A stretch of DNA of 5,129 nucleotides, taken from Candidatus Competibacteraceae bacterium. Lineage in GTDB: Bacteria; Pseudomonadota; Gammaproteobacteria; Competibacterales; Competibacteraceae. Both the position numbers and the translations under genes were made by a program. Each line of letters opens with the position of its first letter. Within the stretch, counting starts at the first letter, position 1. The DNA lies in contig JAGRHI010000152.1 of the NCBI GenBank assembly GCA_020445045.1, positions 1 to 5,129 of the forward strand, written 5' to 3'. The notes under the pieces were generated by a model. It made no database searches. It worked only from the letters and a program-made list of their open reading frames with translations, and was not told the DNA's origin. Below, piece by piece: positions 1 through 5,129 of this stretch.

Positions 1-1133
1 TGGTTGGTTTCGAACGGCAGGTGATCGAGTACCGCCGCGCCAAATTCCGCATGCCGCGCCGCCATGCCCTTGATGGCGTCGTGATGCCAGTCGCACAGTT
101 GCAGGAAGCGCGGCCGGTCGCGGGTAGCCAGGTCGAGCAGAGCGGCGACGATCGATGCCCCTAATGCTTCGCGCAGGGCATGATAGGCGGCATCGCGGAT
201 GACGTTGTCGCGGGCGGCGGTCGGTTGCAGGTCGGGACAATCCAGTACCCCGCGCACGAATCGCGCCCACTCCGGTAGTAGTTCGGTATCGTTAGCACGG
301 ATGCACATCCTGGCCTGGAACAAATCCACCGCGCCGCCGGCTGGCCCACCCGGCGTGTAGCGGGCGGGGATGAACAAGCCGCCGAGCGTGCGCGGTTGCG
401 CCAGATCGATGGGAATCGTCAACAGCGGCGGATCAGCGTAGCGTTGACTCAAGAAGGCGCTCAACGAACGCTCTCGCTCACCGGGATCGCGCCAGTCGGG
501 TTCATGCCAAGGGGCATTGACAGCGTTGATCGGACCGAAGCCGTTCAACAGGATGGGGAAGGGCAGGAAATCGGCGTAACGGCGCACGGCTTGACGGATC
601 AGATGACCATCGAGAAAGGCGGTTTGATTCGCCGCCAGCGTGATCATCACTCGCGTGCCGGGCGGTTGTGTGTTCGCCGGCAGGGCGTCCAGTTCGTAAT
701 CCTCGCCGCCGTGGTTGACCCAACGCCAGGCTTGCGTCGCCATCGGCTTGCGGGTTTGGACCTCGATCCGTTCCGCGACCACGAAGGCCGACAGCAGTCC
801 GATGCCGAACTGGCCGATGGTGGCGACCGCCACGTCACGGGCGGCCAGTTCGCGGGCGCGGTTGCCGGTGCCGGTACTCCCGATCACGCTGAGGAATTCC
901 TCGATGTCCCGCCGATCCATGCCGGTGCCGTTGTCGCTGAAACTCAGGGTGCGATTGGATTCGTCCACCTTGATGCGAATCTCGCCGGCCGGTTCCGGGT
1001 CGTGGATTCGCCGCAACTGGATGCTGTCGTGGGCATTTTGCAGCAGTTCGCGCACGAACACGTCTGGTTCCGGGTACAAGCTCTTGGCCAGCAACCGAAC
1101 CAGACCTTGAAAACTGGTGCGCATCTTGGGCAT
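1..1133 (-). CDS. Hsp90 / HtpG-like molecular chaperone, C-terminus cut by window edge
   Basis: ATP-dependent cytoplasmic chaperone of the Hsp90 family (GHKL/Bergerat ATPase fold). The frame is open for 377 codons with no stop. The N-terminal ATPase domain is clear: N-box RELLQNAHDS (E29, N33), G1 box SDNGTGM (residues 66-72), and G2 motif IGQFGIGLLSAF (106-117). The middle domain is recognisable from LLPEWARFVRGVLDCPDL and the following AARDNVIRD (arginine near residue 308), which matches the Hsp90 middle-domain segment carrying the catalytic arginine. Family members are usually above 600 residues, so the rest of the middle domain and the dimerisation domain lie outside the window. It departs from classical HtpG: NAHDS replaces NASDA, LLSAF replaces FYSAF, and the linker between G1 and G2 is short, so it may be a divergent paralogue. 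The ATG at 1133 was chosen because AGGAG lies 11 bases upstream; a second ATG three codons in is too far from it. The gene is divergent from the ATPase cassette. Confidence 0.93.
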   Translation of the reverse strand, partial: MPKMRTSFQGLVRLLAKSLYPEPDVFVRELLQNAHDSIQLRRIHDPEPAGEIRIKVDESNRTLSFSDNGTGMDRRDIEEFLSVIGSTGTGNRARELAARDVAVATIGQFGIGLLSAFVVAERIEVQTRKPMATQAWRWVNHGGEDYELDALPANTQPPGTRVMITLAANQTAFLDGHLIRQAVRRYADFLPFPILLNGFGPINAVNAPWHEPDWRDPGERERSLSAFLSQRYADPPLLTIPIDLAQPRTLGGLFIPARYTPGGPAGGAVDLFQARMCIRANDTELLPEWARFVRGVLDCPDLQPTAARDNVIRDAAYHALREALGASIVAALLDLATRDRPRFLQLCDWHHDAIKGMAARHAEFGAAVLDHLPFETN

Positions 1134-1144
1134 GGGGTGGTTGT

Positions 1145-1149
1145 CTCCT
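1145..1149 (-). promoter_or_regulatory. Ribosome binding site for the Hsp90-like gene
   Basis: On the minus strand the sequence reads AGGAGA, eleven bases before the ATG at 1133. It is the only good Shine-Dalgarno match nearby. It favours the first ATG over the ATG at 1124, which would sit about 20 bases away. Confidence 0.65.
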
Positions 1150-1201
1150 GGGATGAACGAGGCTTGCTCGAAATCTCGTGATGATGACGTCAATCTCTCT
1201 G

Positions 1202-1230
1202 TTTTTCGGCGAGATTATCGCTGCTATCCT
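1202..1230 (+). promoter_or_regulatory. Candidate promoter (extended -10) for the ATPase-TPR cassette
   Basis: TGCTATCCT at 1222-1230 fits an extended -10 (TGn followed by TATCCT). A poor -35 candidate, TTTTTC, lies at 1202-1207 with a 17-base spacer. Transcription would begin near 1237, just ahead of the Shine-Dalgarno site at 1253. The -10 also lies in a small inverted repeat, TGCTA-TCC-TAGCA (1222-1234), which could bind a regulator or be coincidence. It is judged by eye only. Confidence 0.33.
1214..1219 (-). promoter_or_regulatory. Possible -10 element for the Hsp90-like gene
   Basis: The minus strand reads GATAAT, five of six matches to TATAAT, about 80 bases before the Hsp90 start. No convincing -35 hexamer lies at 16-18 bases, and no clear heat-shock sigma-32 pattern was seen. 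It overlaps the candidate plus-strand promoter, so the two divergent units might share or compete for this site. Confidence 0.2.
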
Positions 1231-1252
1231 AGCAACGTCGAGATGGTGGAAT

Positions 1253-1258
1253 AAGGAG
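1253..1258 (+). promoter_or_regulatory. Strong Shine-Dalgarno site upstream of the ATPase
   Basis: AAGGAG lies eight bases before an ATG at 1267, the best ribosome binding site in the window. That ATG opens only a 20-codon frame ending at a TGA (1327-1329). It is in the same frame as the ATPase at 1369, but two TGA stops (1327 and 1348) separate them. The strength and position of the site suggest that translation of the cassette once began, or still begins, here. Confidence 0.6.
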
Positions 1259-1266
1259 CGGTGACA

Positions 1267-1329
1267 ATGCGACAGGCGTTGAAGATCAAATGTTGGAACC
1301 TTTCTTCTGTAAGACCACCAATCAGGTGA
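1267..1329 (+). CDS. 20-codon mini-ORF: leader peptide or remnant of the ATPase 5' end
   Basis: The encoded peptide is MRQALKIKCWNLSSVRPPIR. It has an excellent Shine-Dalgarno site but no recognisable family. It shares its frame with the downstream ATPase, separated by TGA at 1327 and TGA at 1348. It could be a leader peptide, or the original start of the ATPase gene now interrupted. No attenuator hairpin or run of regulatory codons was seen to support attenuation. Its status is uncertain. Confidence 0.3.
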   Translation: MRQALKIKCWNLSSVRPPIR

Positions 1330-1368
1330 CTGTGCGGGCTGATCAAGTGAAAATATCGTCTTATCCTA

Positions 1369-2631
1369 GTGCTTGGAGATCAACCGGATGGCGCAAATAC
1401 GCGCGGCGAAAGCGACTTGATCGCGCAATTGACGAATACAATCCGTTGGTCGGAAACGCCGCTGCATCTGTTGTTCTCCGGCCACCGTGGTGGTGGCAAA
1501 TCGACCGAACTGCTTCGTTTACAGAAAAATCTGGCAGAACCGCCAGCAGGTGAAGAAAAATTTTTCGTCGTTTACTTTGAGGCAGACCAGGAAGACATCG
1601 ACGTCAATGATGTTGATTTCCCAGATTTGCTGCTCGCTATCGTTCGCCAAGTTGGCAAGGCGTTAAGAGAGCGGGTAAACGTAAAGTTACGCCCTAGTTG
1701 GCTAAGTCGTTTCATCGGTGATCTCAAGCGATTCCTGGGCAGTGAAGTGGAATTCGAGCAGCTCGAACTGGACGCCCAAATCGCCAAGTTCACGGCGACC
1801 ATCAAAAGTAGTCCCGACGCTCGCTTCGAAATCCGAAAAGCATTAGAACCAAACGTTTCCAATCTTATTCAGGCCGCCAACGATCTGCTTGATGACGCGA
1901 TAATCCAACTCAAGAATCGGGGATACCGCAATCTTGTGCTGATTGTGGACAATTTGGATCGCATCGTGTTGCGCGATCTGGAGAGCGGCATCACGACCCA
2001 CGAACGGTTATTCCTCAATCGTGGCTCTCAGTTGCACGATCTTCGCTGTCATATCGTTTACACCTTGCCGATTTCGATGGTGTATTCGCCCAATGCGACG
2101 GCACTGATGAACGTTTTTGGCAGAGATCCAGCAGTCCTGCCTATCGTGAAAGTCGCTAATCCAGACGACAGCGATAATCCCACTGGAATGGCGGCATTAC
2201 GGGAAATCGTGCTCAAGCGTCTCATTGCAGCGAACGTCACGCAATGGACAGATGCTTTTGATTCGTTCAACACGCAGGATTATCTATGCCGCATGAGCGG
2301 CGGACACCTTCGCAATTTGCTCATTCTAATTCGTTCCGCCTGCACGGTGGCGGGTACTTTACCGTTGACTCGTCGCGTTGTCGAACAAGCGATCAGGGGA
2401 ATCAGCAACGATTTCGAACGCGCCCTCAATCATCCCGACTTTTTCAAGACCTTACGGGACATCGATAAGACAAAAGCATTGCCCGGTAGCAAAGATGATC
2501 AAATGCTGCTTTATAACCTCAGCGTGTTGGAATATCTGAATGGGGAAGTGTGGTACGTCGTCAATCCAGCGGTGAAAGCTTTGGAGAAATTCAAATCACC
2601 CAGACGCGCTACGAAATCTCGATCCCGCTGA
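1369..2631 (+). CDS. P-loop ATPase of STAND/AAA-like type
   Basis: Predicted cytoplasmic NTPase, probably a nucleotide-controlled switch working with the TPR protein directly downstream. Walker A is GHRGGGKST (residues 38-46, K44) and Walker B is LVLIVDNLDRI (189-199, D194 and D197). VVYFEADQED (67-76) follows the first helical part. CHIVYTLPISMVYS (227-240) occupies the sensor-1 position and MSGGHLRNLLIL (309-320, R315) the sensor-2-like position. The C-terminal LSVLEYLNGEVWYVVNPAV resembles the winged-helix-like tail common in these ATPases. No membrane segment or enzymatic effector domain is present. The start is doubtful: GTG at 1369 has no Shine-Dalgarno site, and TGA at 1348 blocks extension in this frame. 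The neighbouring frame from 1290 reads into the same region and could hold the true N-terminus if one base is skipped near 1368. Base composition is less GC-rich than the flanks. The exact biological role is not known. Confidence 0.85.
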   Translation: MLGDQPDGANTRGESDLIAQLTNTIRWSETPLHLLFSGHRGGGKSTELLRLQKNLAEPPAGEEKFFVVYFEADQEDIDVNDVDFPDLLLAIVRQVGKALRERVNVKLRPSWLSRFIGDLKRFLGSEVEFEQLELDAQIAKFTATIKSSPDARFEIRKALEPNVSNLIQAANDLLDDAIIQLKNRGYRNLVLIVDNLDRIVLRDLESGITTHERLFLNRGSQLHDLRCHIVYTLPISMVYSPNATALMNVFGRDPAVLPIVKVANPDDSDNPTGMAALREIVLKRLIAANVTQWTDAFDSFNTQDYLCRMSGGHLRNLLILIRSACTVAGTLPLTRRVVEQAIRGISNDFERALNHPDFFKTLRDIDKTKALPGSKDDQMLLYNLSVLEYLNGEVWYVVNPAVKALEKFKSPRRATKSRSR

Positions 2632-2634
2632 ACC

Positions 2635-3846
2635 ATGCTCAAAAAACGTCAGCAGCGGACAGAAAAGCTAGATAATAACTCGATTCTTGATCAAATCGAG
2701 CGTGTGATTCGCTGGGACAATGAATTTCGGCTGGCTTTCATTAAATGCAATCATCCAGCCCAACAAGAGATGTTACGGCGCTCGTTGTTAGAGCGCTTGA
2801 GCGATCAGCGCATTCTTGAAATCCCGCTGGAGAAATCCATTGTCAGCCTGTTAGATGAAATTGGGCTGCCTTGGAATCTCAACCAACCGCCAGTCGCAGT
2901 ATGCGTTTACGGTCTGGAAAATTCTTTGCGCGAGCAGGGTGAACACTCGCCTGTGCTGGGACGGCTCAATCACGAGCGGGATTTGCTGCGCCAATCCATT
3001 CCGGCGGCCTTGCTGATTTGGTTGCCCGATTTTGCTCTGGATTATGTTGCGCGCGGTGCGCCCGATTTTTGGGCGTGGCGATCCGGCGTTTATGAATTTC
3101 AGACGGATAGCGCACTTTGGCAAATGGAGAGCATCGCGGCGTTCAGCGATCATGACGCCGTGTCTCTGGACTCGCTTTCTTGGGAAGACAAACAGAAGGA
3201 AATCGTCCGACTTGAGGAGTTGTTGCGGACTTCACAAGCCTTGACCCGACAAGACAATCAGGTCAAACAAACTAACTGTCGTCTCTTGAGTCAATTGGGT
3301 TTTCTTTATGACAGTCTCGGTAAGCAGGGCGAAGCGTTGGATCGCTATCAACAATCGCTCAAGCTGGCTAGGGCCATCGGCGACCGGGCCGAGGAAGGCA
3401 TGACCCTCAACAACCTCTCGCAGATTTACAGAGCGCGCGGGGATTACGAGACGGCGCTGCGCTATCTGGAGGAGTCGCTGGCCATCCAACGGGCCATCGG
3501 CGACCGGGCCGGGGAAGGCGCGACCCTCAACAACCTCTCGCAGATTTACCAAGCGCGCGGGGATTACGAGACGGCGCAGCGCTATCTGGAGGAGTCGCTG
3601 GCCATTAGCCGGGCCATCGGCGACCGGGCGGGATTATGTGCAACGCTGTTTAACATGGGGCATGTTTATTTGCAGAAAGATGAACATCAACAAGCGCTTG
3701 CCTGCTGGGTGGCAACTTATCGGATCGCTAAGGAAGTCGGTTATGCGGAAGTCCTTGCGGCATTGGAAAATCTAGCGAAACAACTCGGCGGCAGCGGTTT
3801 GGAAGACTGGGAACGGTTGTCGCAACAGATGGCTTCCGGTGAATAA
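2635..3846 (+). CDS. TPR protein with conserved N-terminal domain, partner of the ATPase
   Basis: A 403-residue soluble protein whose start lies three bases after the ATPase stop. There is no Shine-Dalgarno site, so translation is probably coupled to the ATPase. Residues about 12-165 form a conserved domain: WDNEFRLAFIKCNHPAQQ, then PPVAVCVYGLENSL, LGRLNHERDLLRQ, LLIWLPDFAL (about 126-135) and APDFWAWRSGVYEF (about 142-155). From family memory, this module recurs ahead of TPRs in bacterial ATPase-associated proteins and looks like an alpha/beta fold without a Walker A. Residues about 214-385 hold four TPR units with a 40-residue period; units two and three are nearly identical (TLNNLSQIYxARGDYETA). 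TPRs bind proteins or peptides, so it may act as sensor or scaffold for the ATPase. The N-terminal half is less GC-rich than the repeats, suggesting separate histories or recent repeat expansion. No catalytic residues are evident. Confidence 0.85.
   Translation: MLKKRQQRTEKLDNNSILDQIERVIRWDNEFRLAFIKCNHPAQQEMLRRSLLERLSDQRILEIPLEKSIVSLLDEIGLPWNLNQPPVAVCVYGLENSLREQGEHSPVLGRLNHERDLLRQSIPAALLIWLPDFALDYVARGAPDFWAWRSGVYEFQTDSALWQMESIAAFSDHDAVSLDSLSWEDKQKEIVRLEELLRTSQALTRQDNQVKQTNCRLLSQLGFLYDSLGKQGEALDRYQQSLKLARAIGDRAEEGMTLNNLSQIYRARGDYETALRYLEESLAIQRAIGDRAGEGATLNNLSQIYQARGDYETAQRYLEESLAISRAIGDRAGLCATLFNMGHVYLQKDEHQQALACWVATYRIAKEVGYAEVLAALENLAKQLGGSGLEDWERLSQQMASGE
3371..3490 (+). repeat. 120-bp TPR-coding tandem repeat, unit 1
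   Basis: First of two head-to-tail 120-bp units, each coding 40 residues of TPR sequence. It begins at GGGCCATCGG and differs from the next unit at 10 positions by my count (about 92% identical). Four of the differences cluster in the last few bases of the unit and change the residues after SLAI. Confidence 0.9.
3491..3610 (+). repeat. 120-bp TPR-coding tandem repeat, unit 2
   Basis: Second unit, in the same frame and phase as unit 1. Long stretches are base-identical, including third codon positions, so similarity at the DNA level points to recent duplication or gene conversion and not only to selection on the protein. Confidence 0.9.
3611..3630 (+). repeat. Partial third copy of the 120-bp repeat
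   Basis: The first 20 bases match the start of the units at 19 of 20 positions (coding RAIGDRA). The sequence then diverges into a more degenerate TPR. This marks the right boundary of the duplicated block. Confidence 0.75.
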
Positions 3847-3853
3847 TCCGCGT

Positions 3854-3857
3854 GGAG
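3854..3857 (+). promoter_or_regulatory. Ribosome binding site for the Uma2 gene
   Basis: GGAG lies seven bases before the ATG at 3865, fixing that start. It sits in the 18-base gap after the TPR gene, so the Uma2 gene can be translated independently even if cotranscribed. Confidence 0.6.
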
Positions 3858-3864
3858 CCAACCG

Positions 3865-4437
3865 ATGAACCAAGCCCAAGCCATTCCTCGCTTCACTCTC
3901 TACGATCAACTGCTTGCCCTGCCGGAAAACCAGGTGGGCGAGATCATCGGCGGCCAACTCTACGCCCAGCAAAACCGACTGACCGGGCCGCAAATCGCGG
4001 CGGCGGGAGCCATCAACAGCATTCTCGGTCTGCCATTCCAACGAGAGAAAACAGGCCCAGGCGGCTGGTGGATTCTGGTGGAACCTGAAATTCACTTCAT
4101 CCACGATGCCGAAATCGCCGTGCCCGATCTGGCCGGCTGGCGGCGCGAACGAATGCCGGTCATTCCCCGCGACCACCGGTTCGAGGTCGTTCCCGACTGG
4201 GTTTGCGAAATTCTCTCGCCGTCCACGGCGCAAAAGGATCGCACCCTGAAACTCCCGCTTTACGCCCGTTACGGCGTCACCCACGCCTGGCTGGTCGATC
4301 CGCTGGCACGCACGCTGGAAGCTTTCGAGTTGCGCGACGGTCAATGGGTGCTGCTTGGCGCGATTGGAGAAGATGCGCCAGTCTGTTTCCCGCCCTTCGT
4401 GGCCATCACCTTCTCGCTCGCCGATCTGTGGGTTTGA
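3865..4437 (+). CDS. Uma2-family (DUF820) PD-(D/E)XK nuclease-like protein
   Basis: A 190-residue protein of the Uma2 family, which has a restriction-endonuclease-like fold; members are annotated as putative endonucleases, but substrates are mostly unknown. The sequence has the usual landmarks in order: FTLYDQLLALPENQVGEIIGGQLY at the N-terminus (E26), VEPEIHF (72-78), the acidic strand AVPDLAGW (D88), then WVCEILSPST (E115) and D125/K129 in DRTLKLPLYARYGV, followed by HAWLVDP (140-146). D88, E115 and K129 are the likely metal-binding or catalytic set, so the active site looks intact. Length is normal for the family. The gene follows the TPR gene by 18 bases with no terminator between, so cotranscription is likely and it could be the nuclease arm of the cassette. 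However, Uma2 genes are often scattered singly in genomes, so the link is inferred only. Confidence 0.9.
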   Translation: MNQAQAIPRFTLYDQLLALPENQVGEIIGGQLYAQQNRLTGPQIAAAGAINSILGLPFQREKTGPGGWWILVEPEIHFIHDAEIAVPDLAGWRRERMPVIPRDHRFEVVPDWVCEILSPSTAQKDRTLKLPLYARYGVTHAWLVDPLARTLEAFELRDGQWVLLGAIGEDAPVCFPPFVAITFSLADLWV

Positions 4438-4479
4438 ATATACTGTTCGCCCACTCAGCCATCGCATGCTTGTCCGCTC

Positions 4480-5129
4480 ATGTCCACATCCCCCATTTCC
4501 CCTGCCGAATTTGCCCCCCTACGTCTACGCAAGGACGAAGATCGCCGCCTACGCGCCGGCCATCTCTGGGTCTACAGCAACGAAATCGACACCGGCGTTA
4601 CCCCCCTGCGCAATTTCGAACCCGGCCAGCCGGTGGCGATTCAGGCCAGCAACGGCAAAACCCTCGGCACCGGCTATATCAACCCGCACGCGCTGCTGTG
4701 CGCCCGGCTGATCAGTCGCGATCTGGAACATCCGCTCAGCCCGTCGTTGTTGGTGCACCGCCTCAACGTGGCACTGAGCCTGCGCGAGCGACTGTACGAC
4801 CGGCCGTTCTACCGCTTGATCTACGGCGAAGGCGACGGGTTGTCCGGCCTGATTGTGGATCGTTACGGCGACCTCTGCGTGGCGCAGCTCACCACCGCCG
4901 GCATGGAGCGATTGAAGGACGCCATTCTTGCCGCGCTGCAAAAAGTGTTAAATCCGACGGCGATACTATGGCGCAACGACAGTCGGGTGCGGGAGCTGGA
5001 AGGATTGGAACGCTACGTCGCCGACGCTTTCGGCACGATCCCAGACACCGTGACGGTCGAGGAAGACGGGCTACGTTTTCAGGTGTCGCCGCGTAGCGGG
5101 CAGAAAACCGGCTGGTTCTACGACCAGCG
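4480..5129 (+). CDS. rlmI: RlmI-like class I SAM-dependent rRNA methyltransferase, C-terminus cut by window edge
   Basis: The frame is open for 216 codons to the window edge. It belongs to the COG1092 family, whose E. coli member RlmI makes m5C1962 in 23S rRNA using S-adenosylmethionine. Residues about 13-80 form the PUA RNA-binding domain (LRLRKDEDRRLRAGHLWVYS, then the GQPVAIQASNGKTLGTGYIN region). The central domain carries the family signature YGEGDGLSGLIVDRYGD (115-131). The last visible residues SGQKTGWFYDQ (206-216) match the conserved GHKTGxxLDQR segment that opens the catalytic Rossmann domain, with Q for H and Y for L. E. coli RlmI is about 400 residues, so the SAM-binding loop and the catalytic cysteines are outside the window. 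The ATG at 4480 gives the expected N-terminal length but has no good Shine-Dalgarno site. It lies 42 bases after the Uma2 stop. The exact target base is inferred from the family. Confidence 0.92.
   Translation, partial: MSTSPISPAEFAPLRLRKDEDRRLRAGHLWVYSNEIDTGVTPLRNFEPGQPVAIQASNGKTLGTGYINPHALLCARLISRDLEHPLSPSLLVHRLNVALSLRERLYDRPFYRLIYGEGDGLSGLIVDRYGDLCVAQLTTAGMERLKDAILAALQKVLNPTAILWRNDSRVRELEGLERYVADAFGTIPDTVTVEEDGLRFQVSPRSGQKTGWFYDQ

Noticed and set aside
396..1181. Long plus-strand open frame of 261 codons opposite the Hsp90 gene
   Set aside because: It lies antisense to the clear Hsp90 frame, whose motifs all fall on the minus strand; the long opposite frame is a by-product of GC-rich codon use.
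1369..1553. Continuation of the frame from ATG 1290 through the Walker A region
   Set aside because: Here it is a shifted reading of the ATPase: its PPWWWQIDR stretch is the out-of-frame version of GHRGGGKST. Only the part before about 1368 might be real coding sequence.
3232..3552. Minus-strand open frame of 106 codons with internal repetition
   Set aside because: Its repeats simply mirror the 120-bp TPR-coding units on the opposite strand.
3371..3630. Regular repeats considered as a CRISPR or other non-coding array
   Set aside because: The repeats are adjacent, a multiple of three long, in frame, and encode canonical TPR helices; there are no spacers.
4428..4454. Imperfect hairpin GTGGG/CCCAC spanning the Uma2 stop, considered as a terminator
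   Set aside because: The stem is only five pairs with a large loop and no T-run follows, so intrinsic termination is not supported.
3772..4467. Minus-strand open frame of 231 codons
   Set aside because: It is antisense to the TPR gene end and the whole Uma2 gene, which has clear family motifs on the plus strand.
4203..5096. Plus-strand open frame of 297 codons across the Uma2 end and the methyltransferase
   Set aside because: Its translation is arginine- and proline-rich low-complexity sequence typical of a wrong frame. The real products are in the other frames.

Overview
The window looks like a piece of a fairly GC-rich bacterial chromosome, most plausibly a proteobacterium (a gammaproteobacterium would fit). 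That placement rests on overall codon and GC character and on the RlmI-type methyltransferase, not on any marker gene, so treat it as tentative.

Layout. (1) Positions 1-1133, minus strand: the N-terminal 377 codons of an Hsp90/HtpG-like chaperone, cut by the left edge. (2) Positions 1134-1368: a divergent intergenic/leader zone with a candidate extended -10 promoter, a strong Shine-Dalgarno site, a 20-codon mini-ORF and signs of a broken or misread 5' end for the next gene. (3) Positions 1369-2631, plus strand: a STAND/AAA-like P-loop ATPase with clear Walker A and Walker B motifs. (4) Positions 2635-3846, plus strand, three bases downstream: a two-part protein with a conserved N-terminal domain and a C-terminal TPR array, including two nearly identical 120-bp units. 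(5) Positions 3865-4437, plus strand, 18 bases downstream: a Uma2-family (DUF820) PD-(D/E)XK nuclease-like protein. (6) From 4480 to the right edge, plus strand: the first 216 codons of an RlmI/COG1092 class I SAM-dependent rRNA methyltransferase.

How they may work together. The ATPase and TPR genes are almost certainly one functional unit: they are translationally close, and their domain types recur together. An NTPase switch with a TPR sensor or scaffold is the architecture of bacterial NLR-like conflict systems, and the recently duplicated TPR units fit a diversifying recognition surface. The Uma2 nuclease is a possible effector on the same transcript, though it may be an independent gene. 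The divergent Hsp90 is an intriguing neighbour but not demonstrably linked. The methyltransferase is a housekeeping flank. The ATPase and the first half of the TPR gene read as visibly less GC-rich than both flanks, which suggests an acquired cassette. Nothing in the window proves a defence role.
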